A DNA stretch of 6,962 bases from positions 1 through 6,962 of the forward strand of contig JAQGOT010000252.1 in NCBI GenBank assembly GCA_028293465.1, given 5' to 3'. The notes under the pieces were generated by a model. It saw nothing but the letters and a program-made list of their open reading frames with translations, made no database searches and had not been told where the DNA came from. Origin of the DNA: Pedosphaera sp. (GTDB lineage Bacteria > Verrucomicrobiota > Verrucomicrobiia > Limisphaerales > Pedosphaeraceae). Numbering within the stretch: the first letter of the stretch is position 1; every line of letters begins with the position of its first letter. Below, one piece after another: positions 1-5,149 of this stretch. The translations under genes and the position numbers were made by a program.

Positions 1-317
1 TATCCACGCGCGAACCGGCAAAGTTGCGAGACGGTTTGATTCCGCTGGGCGTCACCCTCATCAGTGCCGGGAGCCATACCGAACCAGGCGGTTACACGGG
101 CGCGGGCAAGGAAAAGATTCATCACACCGAACGTGGTCGGATCGTGGAACTGACCTCGGGTGCCAGCGAATGGGCGCCGCAGGCAGACCGTGCCACGAAT
201 GCGACCGGACAATTTGATATCGCCGACGGGCGCTCGCCGGAAGAAGTCGCGGACTTGATTCGCCGGCTCGGCTATGAGCCGGTGTGGAAGGATTGGGACG
301 CGGCGTTGACGGCGTAG
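1..317 (+). CDS. thiH: 2-iminoacetate synthase ThiH, C-terminal part (5' truncated by window edge)
   Basis: The C-terminal 104 residues of ThiH are present; the reading frame is open from base 3 and ends at TAG 315-317. ThiH is a radical-SAM tyrosine lyase that makes dehydroglycine (2-iminoacetate) for assembly of the thiamin thiazole ring with ThiG and ThiS in the cytoplasm. The visible part begins with STREPAKLRDGLIPLG, followed by SAGSHTEPGGYTG, and ends with the family-typical RSPEEVADLIRRLGYEPVWKDWD. These match the end of the ThiH barrel and its C-terminal tail. The radical-SAM CxxxCxxC cluster lies upstream of the window and cannot be checked. A TTG at 24 is only an internal Leu codon in the conserved stretch, not a start. 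A DUF2071 gene follows after 19 bases and thiS after that, which supports a thiamin operon. The family assignment is firm. Confidence 0.93.
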   Translation, partial: STREPAKLRDGLIPLGVTLISAGSHTEPGGYTGAGKEKIHHTERGRIVELTSGASEWAPQADRATNATGQFDIADGRSPEEVADLIRRLGYEPVWKDWDAALTA

Positions 318-336
318 AGTAATAATTTAACATGGT

Positions 337-1062
337 ATGAAACTGCCAACCCTCCAAGGAATAATCCGCCGCCGGATTTTGGTGAATTACCGCGTTGCCC
401 CGGCGGTAATCGAGCGCTTGTTGCCGTCCACGTTCCGGCCCAAGCTCCACGGTGAATTTGCACTTGCCGGCATCTGCTTGATCAGGTTGGAGCAAATCCG
501 TCCGCAGGGGTTGCCGGTGTTCTTGGGAGCCAGCAGCGAAAATGCGGCCCATCGCATTGCCGTCCTCTGGGAGGATGAGCAAGGGAAGACGCGGGAAGGA
601 GTTTATGTTCCGAGACGGGATACGAACTCACGGCTGAATTACCTGGCAGGTGGACGTTTGTTTCCCGGGGAACAGCACGCGGCTAAATTCCATGTCACGG
701 AGGATGGTGCCGAGATCAACCTCCTCATGAAATCCGACGATGGAGAAGTTGCAGTGGAACTCCGCGGTGTGACCGCGGAGCATTTGCCGGACAATTCCGG
801 CTTTCGGACGCTCGAGGAAGCTTCCGGGTTCTTTGAAGGGGGATCGCTCGGATACTCAGCAACCACCAAGGGCGCGCGACTGGATGGCATGAGGCTCAAG
901 ACAGCCACCTGGAAAGTCGCACCCTTGGACGTGAAGCAAGTGCATTCCAGCTATTTTGCCGATGAGAATAAATTTCCCAAGGGCAGTGTGAACTTTGATT
1001 GCGCCTTGCTGATGCGCGATATTGAGCACGAATGGCACAGTGCGCCGAATCTTTATGTTTAG
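337..1062 (+). CDS. DUF2071 family protein (YqjF-like, acetoacetate-decarboxylase-like fold)
   Basis: This encodes 241 residues from ATG 337 to TAG 1062. It is recognised as DUF2071 (the family of Bacillus YqjF) by an N-terminal pattern RRRILVNYRVAPAVIERLLP at residues 11-30. A central GICLIRLEQIRP-QGLP segment is followed by a conserved SSENAAHRIAV motif, and a late LDVKQVHSSYFAD-xxxFP segment is also present. The family is about 220-250 residues long, so this copy looks full length. Its biochemical role is not established; the fold is thought to resemble acetoacetate decarboxylase, but a Lys-based active site is not obvious here. There is no signal peptide or membrane segment, so it is probably cytoplasmic. 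It starts 19 bases after thiH and ends 36 bases before thiS, so it is likely co-transcribed with them. No clear ribosome-binding site precedes the ATG. Its function in relation to thiamin is inference from position only. Confidence 0.85.
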   Translation: MKLPTLQGIIRRRILVNYRVAPAVIERLLPSTFRPKLHGEFALAGICLIRLEQIRPQGLPVFLGASSENAAHRIAVLWEDEQGKTREGVYVPRRDTNSRLNYLAGGRLFPGEQHAAKFHVTEDGAEINLLMKSDDGEVAVELRGVTAEHLPDNSGFRTLEEASGFFEGGSLGYSATTKGARLDGMRLKTATWKVAPLDVKQVHSSYFADENKFPKGSVNFDCALLMRDIEHEWHSAPNLYV

Positions 1063-1098
1063 CCAATCGTTCCTGATATCTTCCGCCAAGTTTTGGCC

Positions 1099-1308
1099 AT
1101 GAACCACGGCTCCATTATTGCCAACGGCCAGCCGGTGGAAACCAGCCTGCCCTGCACGATCGAGGAATTTCTCGTGGTGCAAAAGCTCCTGCCGCGCAGT
1201 GTCGTGGTGGAGCACAACGGCGAAGCCGTGGCCCCGTCAGAATTTGCTGTACGCTCGTTGGCCCCTGGTGATCGACTTGAAATCGTCAGGATTGTTGCCG
1301 GGGGGTGA
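1099..1308 (+). CDS. thiS: Sulfur carrier protein ThiS
   Basis: This small ubiquitin-like protein has 69 residues, from ATG 1099 to TGA 1306-1308. ThiS carries sulfur as a C-terminal thiocarboxylate to ThiG during thiazole formation, after adenylation by ThiF and sulfur transfer. Supporting features are the length (family 65-70), the early NGQPVE turn, the TIEEFL helix start, and VVVEHNGEAV followed by LAPGDRLEIVRIVAGG. The obligatory Gly-Gly C-terminus is present and is immediately followed by the stop codon. A TTG two codons upstream (1093) would add only two residues; the ATG fits the family better. There is no good Shine-Dalgarno sequence. It lies 36 bases behind the DUF2071 gene on the same strand. 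MoaD is the main alternative, but the linkage to thiH favours ThiS. Confidence 0.92.
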   Translation: MNHGSIIANGQPVETSLPCTIEEFLVVQKLLPRSVVVEHNGEAVAPSEFAVRSLAPGDRLEIVRIVAGG

Positions 1309-1317
1309 GATACTTCA

Positions 1318-1370
1318 CCGGGCCTCCAAGGCCGGGATTTATGCCCCCGCTTCCGCCCGCTTTTTTCTTT
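1318..1370 (+). terminator. Possible weak terminator downstream of thiS
   Basis: A short hairpin (GGCCT at 1321-1325, loop CCA, AGGCC at 1329-1333) extends outward by two further C-G pairs after one G-G mismatch. A T-rich run (1360-1370, CTTTTTTCTTT) lies 24 bases further on. The separation between stem and T-run is too large for a classical intrinsic terminator, so this is only a candidate for the end of the thiamin transcript. Confidence 0.25.
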
Positions 1371-1402
1371 CCGAATCGCGCATAAAAGCTTGTCGCGGGG
1401 GC
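1343..1402. repeat. Inverted repeat GCCCCCGC/GCGGGGGC between thiS and the MscS gene
   Basis: Perfect 8-base inverted arms occur at 1343-1350 and 1395-1402, separated by 44 bases that include the T-rich run. It sits in the 121-base gap (1309-1429) before the channel gene. It could fold in the transcript or be a chance match in GC-rich DNA; nothing else in the gap looks like a gene. Confidence 0.3.
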
Positions 1403-1429
1403 TGCCGATTGTTTGTAATTTCAGGTGCT

Positions 1430-2764
1430 ATGAATTTGAAATTTAAAACTTATTTTAACGGATTTTTGATTTCGCTGCTGCTGGTGTTGTTCTTGTTGGT
1501 GTGGACCAGCTTCGCCCAGACGACCGCCTCCAATGCGGTGCCAGCGGAGGTCAGCATGAGCCAAACGGTCACCAATGGTGGCAAAGCTGCCCTGCTCATT
1601 CCCATCACCAGCGACGTCACGCCCGTTTGGGTGGAAAATCTGGCCCAAAAATTTCCCGTGCTGAAGCGGTCGTGGTGGGGCAACGAGCTGTGGAAATACC
1701 TGGCGTCGCTCGTTTACATCTTTCTCGCTTTTTATGTTTCCAAGTTTCTGGATTTTCTTACCCGGATCTGGCTGAAGCGATGGGCGGAGAAGACGGAAAC
1801 CAAATTTGACGACCTGCTGCTCGATCTCCTCAACGGTCCGGTCAAGGTCGTGGCGTTCGTGATTTTCCTCCACATCGGCCTCAGCGTATTTAGCTGGCCG
1901 ACCAAGGTGCAGGTTATCCTGGCCAAAGGTTTCACGGTCGTGGTGGCCTGCACGCTCACCTACATGATTTTGAAGTTCGTTGACCTGGTCTTGGGTTACT
2001 GGCGGAAACGGGCCACCGCCGAAGCTGATCGAACGTTCGACGAGCAGCTTTTTCCCATCATTCGCAAAAGCCTCAAAGCGTTTATCCTGGTCGTGGCCGT
2101 GCTGGTCACGGCGCAAAACCTCGACATCAACGTCACGGCGGCGATCACCTCGCTGTCCATCGGGGGGTTGGCCATCGGCCTGGCGGCGCAGGACACCCTG
2201 GCCAATTTGTTCGGTGCCGTGGCGGTATTCATGGACAAACCGTTCCGGATTGGCGATGTCGTCAAATTCGAATCAGTGGAGGGGACGGTCGAGAGCATTG
2301 GCCTGCGCAGCACCCGCGTACGCAATTTCAACGGCCACCTGGTAACCGTTCCAAATAAGACGGTGGGTAATGCCACCATCGTCAATGTCACCCGCCGTCC
2401 CAATATCAAGACTGAGATGAACATCGGGCTTACCTATGACACACCTTCAGAGAAGGTGAAGCGGGCGATTGCGATCTTGGGCGAAATTTACCGGGCTCAT
2501 CCGATGACCAATGACCTGGTCGTTAGTTTTAACAAGTTCGGAGATTCAGCGCTGAACCTTCTCGTTGTGCATTGGTGGGGTTCGGTGGATCACAAAGCCT
2601 ATCTGGCTGGAATGCAGGAGTTGAATTTGAACATCAAACAGCGTTTCGATGCGGAGGGAATCAACTTTGCCTTCCCCAGCCAGACGCTCTATCTGAAGCA
2701 GGATTCAACCTGGCGGGTGGGGAACGGGGATGGCGCGCCGGCGCTCGCATCGCGCCCGGCCTGA
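1430..2764 (+). CDS. MscS-family small-conductance mechanosensitive ion channel
   Basis: This encodes 444 residues. ATG 1430 is chosen because an AGGTG (1423-1427) sits just upstream and the protein then begins with a positively charged, hydrophobic leader (residues 1-29, ending near TSFAQ). The frame is open further upstream, but that stretch overlaps thiS and has no family character. Hydrophobic segments lie at about 88-105, 136-155, 163-187 and 213-230. The pore helix at about 236-268 has the MscS Gly/Ala pattern SIGGLAIGLAAQDTLANLFG. The beta domain follows (KPFRIGDVV, GTVESIGLRSTRVR, VPNKTV at roughly 269-325), then a C-terminal alpha/beta domain to about 425. MscS proteins form heptameric membrane pores that open under tension and release solutes during hypo-osmotic shock. 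The extra N-terminal leader and membrane helices make it longer than E. coli MscS (286 residues), as in YbdG/YnaI-like members. It appears to be a separate unit from the thiamin genes and converges on the minus-strand cluster. The family call is firm; the subtype is not. Confidence 0.93.
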   Translation: MNLKFKTYFNGFLISLLLVLFLLVWTSFAQTTASNAVPAEVSMSQTVTNGGKAALLIPITSDVTPVWVENLAQKFPVLKRSWWGNELWKYLASLVYIFLAFYVSKFLDFLTRIWLKRWAEKTETKFDDLLLDLLNGPVKVVAFVIFLHIGLSVFSWPTKVQVILAKGFTVVVACTLTYMILKFVDLVLGYWRKRATAEADRTFDEQLFPIIRKSLKAFILVVAVLVTAQNLDINVTAAITSLSIGGLAIGLAAQDTLANLFGAVAVFMDKPFRIGDVVKFESVEGTVESIGLRSTRVRNFNGHLVTVPNKTVGNATIVNVTRRPNIKTEMNIGLTYDTPSEKVKRAIAILGEIYRAHPMTNDLVVSFNKFGDSALNLLVVHWWGSVDHKAYLAGMQELNLNIKQRFDAEGINFAFPSQTLYLKQDSTWRVGNGDGAPALASRPA

Positions 2765-2771
2765 ACAACCA

Positions 2772-2793
2772 CCGTTTGCAAGCCGGCGAACGG
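2772..2793. terminator. Hairpin between convergent genes, possible bidirectional terminator
   Basis: CCGTTTGC (2772-2779) pairs with GCGAACGG (2786-2793) as eight base pairs including one G-T wobble, with a six-base loop. It lies in the 38-base gap between the stop of the MscS gene (2764) and the stop of the nucleotidyltransferase gene (2803), where a shared terminator is expected. There is no T-run on the plus-strand side and only a TGGTTGTT stretch on the minus side, so termination is unproven. Confidence 0.4.
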
Positions 2794-2802
2794 GGGAAGA
2801 AA

Positions 2803-3552
2803 TTAGGCGCTTTTGCGCAGCTTCTCGCCCAGGTGGTATTTCATGAACACGTCGAGGTCTTCGGGCGTGCCGAGGCTGTGCATCGTACCATCGGGAAGAT
2901 GATGGGTGCGGATGTTTTTGCCCGCGAGAATCATTTCGTTGTAAACCGGGCAGACGAAAAACTGGCCGCTGGTCGTGAGCCCCTTGAGAATCATTTTCTC
3001 GGAAGCTGCAACCAACTCACGCGCGCGGCGGAAATAATACAACCCCACCGTCGCCTGTTTGCTGATCGGGCGTTTCTCAGCCACGGCGATCACTTTCCCG
3101 CTCTCGTCCGTTTTGGCGAACGACCAGCGCGGGTGGGTTGCCGGGAAGGTGAGGATGCAACCGTCAGTGCCCGGTTGCCGGCAGGCGGCGTAGAACGGGT
3201 CCAGGCTGGTGGTGATGAATTGATCGCCATTGGCGATGAGGATTTCCCCGTCGAGGTCGAATTGGTCCACCGCCAGCAGCACGGAGCAGAGGGCACCGGC
3301 GGTTTCGTTTTCCAAGGCGATGACGCGGCAGGTGGGCGCGAGCAGTCGGAGCATGTCTCCGAGGTAAAACTGCGAAAGATGCTCCTTGCGACAGATGAAG
3401 GTGTATTGCACCGGCGCGGGCGGCGCGAGGTTCTCCAGCACCACCTCGATCATGGAGCGGTTGCCGATCTCAAAGAGCGGCTTGGGAAAGGTGTGACCCC
3501 GTTCCTGGAAGCGGGTGGCTTTGCCGGCGAGAGGTATGACGACTTGCAACAT
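2803..3552 (-). CDS. Sugar-phosphate nucleotidyltransferase (NTP_transferase family)
   Basis: This encodes 249 residues from ATG at 3552-3550, four bases after the stop of the HAD gene. A GTG at 3567 would add five residues that overlap that gene and lack family character. The fold is the GT-A-like Rossmann fold of sugar nucleotidyltransferases, which join a sugar or polyol phosphate to an NTP with release of pyrophosphate. Visible motifs are the N-terminal VVIPLAGKATRF (4-15), then TFPKPLFEIG (21-30), ENETAGALCS (81-90), IANGDQF (106-112) near the metal site, VAEKRPISKQATVGLYYF (157-174) and the late LGTPEDL (227-233). The N-terminal loop reads GKATR where most relatives have GxGxR, a departure in the nucleotide-binding loop. 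The other key stretches look intact, so activity is plausible. It is last in a run of cupin, HAD and transferase genes that are almost certainly co-transcribed. The sugar and the nucleotide cannot be read from the sequence. Confidence 0.85.
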   Translation of the reverse strand: MLQVVIPLAGKATRFQERGHTFPKPLFEIGNRSMIEVVLENLAPPAPVQYTFICRKEHLSQFYLGDMLRLLAPTCRVIALENETAGALCSVLLAVDQFDLDGEILIANGDQFITTSLDPFYAACRQPGTDGCILTFPATHPRWSFAKTDESGKVIAVAEKRPISKQATVGLYYFRRARELVAASEKMILKGLTTSGQFFVCPVYNEMILAGKNIRTHHLPDGTMHSLGTPEDLDVFMKYHLGEKLRKSA

Positions 3553-3556
3553 AAGT

Positions 3557-4177
3557 TTAGGCGGCACCCTCCAGGGAGCGTTTCACGCGTGCGTAATCGA
3601 CCTCATTAAAACCGGTCACCTGGCAGAGCACGCCGCCGCTACGGCGGGCGGCTTCGATGCCATGCGGCGCGTCTTCCACGATGACCGCCTCCTGGGGTTG
3701 GATGCCAAGCCGCTGGCAGGCGCTCAGGTAAATTTCCGGGTCCGGCTTGGCCTGGGCCACGTCCTCATTGCTTAGCACGATATCGAAGAGCTCGAAAATC
3801 CCGCTGCCGCGCAGCATCAACTCGACGCTTTCGCGGATGGAGTTGGAGCAGACCGCCAGCTTGTAGCCTTCGCGCTTGAGTTGGTGCACCATGAACTCCT
3901 TTTCAAACACCGGGGTGCAGCTCCGCAGGATTTCCTCGCGGGTGTATTTCTGCTTGATCTTGTTTACGAGCGAGTGAAGGCCGCGCGGAAAACCTTTCTC
4001 AACCGAGAGCATCTCCAGCTTCTTGCGCGTGGGCAGTCCGTTATAGGTCGTCAGGTGTTCGTAGCGGGCGATGTTGAAGCCGAAAAGGCCGAGGGCACGG
4101 TTCAGGGCTTCATAATGCCACTCGGTGGCGTCGACCAGCACCCCGTCCAAATCGAATAAAACAGCTTTGATCTTCAT
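3557..4177 (-). CDS. HAD superfamily hydrolase, beta-phosphoglucomutase-like phosphatase
   Basis: This encodes 206 residues from ATG 4177-4175, overlapping the cupin stop as ATGA, which suggests translational coupling. A longer start at 4216 would add 13 residues lying inside the cupin gene and ahead of the canonical start MKIKAVLFDLDG. All four HAD motifs are present. Motif I is FDLDGVLVD with nucleophile Asp9 and acid/base Asp11; motif II is VCSNS with Ser111; motif III is the Lys of AKPDPEIY at 144; motif IV is VEDAPHG with Glu168 and Asp169. A helical cap (about 17-90) with TEWHYEAL resembles the beta-phosphoglucomutase branch. These are cytoplasmic, Mg-dependent enzymes acting on sugar phosphates, as phosphatases or mutases. 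Its tight coupling with a nucleotidyltransferase suggests that it prepares or trims the sugar phosphate used next, but the substrate is unknown. It looks complete. Confidence 0.88.
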   Translation of the reverse strand: MKIKAVLFDLDGVLVDATEWHYEALNRALGLFGFNIARYEHLTTYNGLPTRKKLEMLSVEKGFPRGLHSLVNKIKQKYTREEILRSCTPVFEKEFMVHQLKREGYKLAVCSNSIRESVELMLRGSGIFELFDIVLSNEDVAQAKPDPEIYLSACQRLGIQPQEAVIVEDAPHGIEAARRSGGVLCQVTGFNEVDYARVKRSLEGAA

Positions 4178-4512
4178 GCTTGGGCATCCGAAAGATACTT
4201 GTCCCCGCTCACACAAGGGAGTTTGACCACTACGGTGGTTGTGTCGGTCAAAGGCACAAAGTCGGTGGCTTGGCCGGGTTCGATTTTGATGATCTCACCG
4301 GCGCCAAACTCTTCGCCACTCATCCGCACGCGGCCGGAGACGATAAGCGTCAATTCCGTGGCGACCTTGTGGTAATGCGCGCTTTCGGCCTCGCCAGCGC
4401 GATAGTGTTTGACCGCCACTTCCACGGCGTCGGTGGCCAGGAGCGTCGGGGAAAAATTCCCGACAAACCAGCCCTTCGTGAAATCATCCAATTTGTAGCG
4501 TTTTAACGGCAT
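4174..4512 (-). CDS. Small cupin-domain protein of a sugar-activation gene set
   Basis: This encodes 112 residues from ATG 4512-4510 (MPLKRYKLDDF). A GTG at 4518 would add two residues and is less likely. It is a single-domain cupin: residues 40-60 fit the first cupin motif G(X)5HXH(X)4E(X)6G with His46, His48 and Glu53. The second motif (about 72-84, GEIIKIEPGQATDF) has Asp84 where the metal-binding His usually sits. The C-terminus VVVKLPCVSGDKYL ends with a GDKYL signature that I associate with small cupins beside sugar nucleotidyltransferases. Cupins of this size may be isomerases, epimerases, binding proteins or regulators, so the role is open. Its stop overlaps the start of the HAD gene by four bases. 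A 76-base gap separates it from the toxin remnant upstream; this could hold the promoter of the triplet, but no convincing -35/-10 pair is visible there. Confidence 0.8.
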   Translation of the reverse strand: MPLKRYKLDDFTKGWFVGNFSPTLLATDAVEVAVKHYRAGEAESAHYHKVATELTLIVSGRVRMSGEEFGAGEIIKIEPGQATDFVPLTDTTTVVVKLPCVSGDKYLSDAQA

Positions 4513-4594
4513 ATCCACTAGCCAAGGATAGTCAGTGCGCGTTCATTCGGCTTCAAGACTAAAATCTGAATGGATTGACCTGCCGGGGAGGGCT

Positions 4595-4756
4595 TCAAGG
4601 TTTTCTTCGGGTGGGCGAGGTGGAGTGGACTTCTGAAAGGCTCCCAGACATTGGCTTCAAGGTGTCACGGGCACCATGACGCACGTGCAGGATGTGGACG
4701 GTGTTTTCTTGCACCGTAAACAAGACCCGGTAGCGGCCGTTGCGTTTTCCATAATC
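4595..4756 (-). pseudogene. RelE/ParE-type toxin, C-terminal remnant lacking its N-terminal half
   Basis: In the frame ending at the stop codon 4597-4595, about 53 residues (DYGKRNGRYRVLFTVQ, then ENTVHILHVRHGARDTLKP and a short tail) match the C-terminal strands of RelE/ParE-family toxins of the YGKRxxRYRxLF ... VxxLHVRHGAR type. Full toxins of this type are about 95-110 residues, so roughly 55-60 N-terminal residues are missing. They cannot lie elsewhere, because the antitoxin gene ends exactly where this homology begins. The open frame continues upstream to a GTG at 4825, but that part (MEKERPPGKCLSKSG) is only the antitoxin read in another frame and has no toxin character. The best explanation is a deletion of about 180 bases joining the antitoxin stop to the toxin interior. 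The normal toxin would be an mRNA interferase or gyrase poison; this remnant is probably inactive and may not be translated, since no in-frame start lies in the remnant ahead of the homology. Toxin homology is confident; the deletion is inferred. Confidence 0.72.
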
Positions 4757-5060
4757 ATGATCTGGGAATCTTGTGCCTGGCCCGGATTTGCTCAAGCACT
4801 TCCCTGGCGGGCGTTCCTTCTCCACGCTTCACGGATTCGAGGTCGCGCCGGACGCCGCCCTGGACAGCGTCAGCGCGTTCCAGGAGATCCAAGAGCTTCT
4901 GATAGGATTGAGCGTCTTGGACCACCAACTGAGCCTTTCCGTTTACGGTCAACACCTGAGGTCGCCCGGTTTTCTTGAGCCGTTTAATGTGGCTCTTTGC
5001 GTCCCGCTGGAAGTCGGTAAGAGAATGGATATCTTCAAGATTGATGCCGGAGTTTACCAT
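4755..5060 (-). CDS. Phd/YefM-family antitoxin (apparently orphaned)
   Basis: This encodes 101 residues from ATG 5060-5058 to TGA 4757-4755. It is recognised as a Phd/YefM antitoxin by LTDFQRDAKSHIKRLKKTGRP (about 14-34), VLTVNGKAQLVVQDAQSYQKLLDLLE (about 36-61) and a charged helical C-terminal tail (PAREVLEQIRARHKIPR). In this family the N-terminal domain dimerises and binds the operon's operator, and the flexible C-terminus wraps and neutralises the toxin; the complex normally represses its own operon. Both ends look intact, so the antitoxin may still be made and bind DNA even though the adjacent toxin is truncated. It lies in the same orientation as the glycan genes, 89 bases after the phosphodiesterase gene and 242 bases before the cupin gene, and looks like an insertion into that locus. 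Family assignment is firm; present function is uncertain. Confidence 0.86.
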   Translation of the reverse strand: MVNSGINLEDIHSLTDFQRDAKSHIKRLKKTGRPQVLTVNGKAQLVVQDAQSYQKLLDLLERADAVQGGVRRDLESVKRGEGTPAREVLEQIRARHKIPRS

Positions 5061-5063
5061 AAC

Positions 5064-5094
5064 ATGGAATTAAATGCTTATTGCATGCTACCAT
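5064..5094 (-). promoter_or_regulatory. Candidate antitoxin operator/promoter region (nested inverted repeats)
   Basis: Just upstream of the antitoxin ATG lie two nearly concentric short inverted repeats: ATGC/GCAT at 5074-5077 and 5083-5086, and ATGG/CCAT at 5064-5067 and 5091-5094. The stretch is AT-rich compared with its surroundings, and the minus strand reads TTTAAT, a possible -10 element. Phd/YefM proteins usually bind palindromes in this position. The arms are only four bases long and could occur by chance. Confidence 0.35.
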
Positions 5095-5149
5095 CTGCCC
5101 GCCTTTTCGTCAATGAGCGCTTCCGTGAGTTGGCCGTAACCGATGGAAA

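Noticed and set aside
306..326. TTGACG and TAATAAT as a promoter for the DUF2071 gene
   Set aside because: The two boxes are only 8-9 bases apart, far below the usual 16-18.
61..582. Minus-strand open frame (173 codons) across thiH and the DUF2071 gene
   Set aside because: Both plus-strand genes are well supported, and the antisense protein is low-complexity without motifs.
1118..1429. Upstream extension of the MscS frame starting within thiS
   Set aside because: It reads thiS in another frame and then non-coding DNA; ATG 1430 has an AGGTG in front and begins a proper hydrophobic leader.
1421..2116. Minus-strand open frame (231 codons) opposite the MscS gene
   Set aside because: The plus-strand protein carries membrane helices and the MscS pore motif; the antisense product has no family features.
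2572..3609. Long plus-strand open frame (345 codons) opposite the nucleotidyltransferase gene
   Set aside because: It is antisense to a protein with clear family motifs and overlaps the end of the MscS gene; its translation has no recognisable domain and shows the Arg/Gly/Glu/His-rich look of shadow frames in GC-rich DNA.
4552..4570. TTCA(A)GA / TCTGAA inverted repeat upstream of the cupin gene
   Set aside because: Only six pairs with a bulge and no supporting promoter elements; likely chance.
4757..4825. In-frame upstream portion of the toxin remnant beginning at a GTG
   Set aside because: It lies wholly inside the antitoxin gene in another frame and does not resemble a toxin N-terminus.
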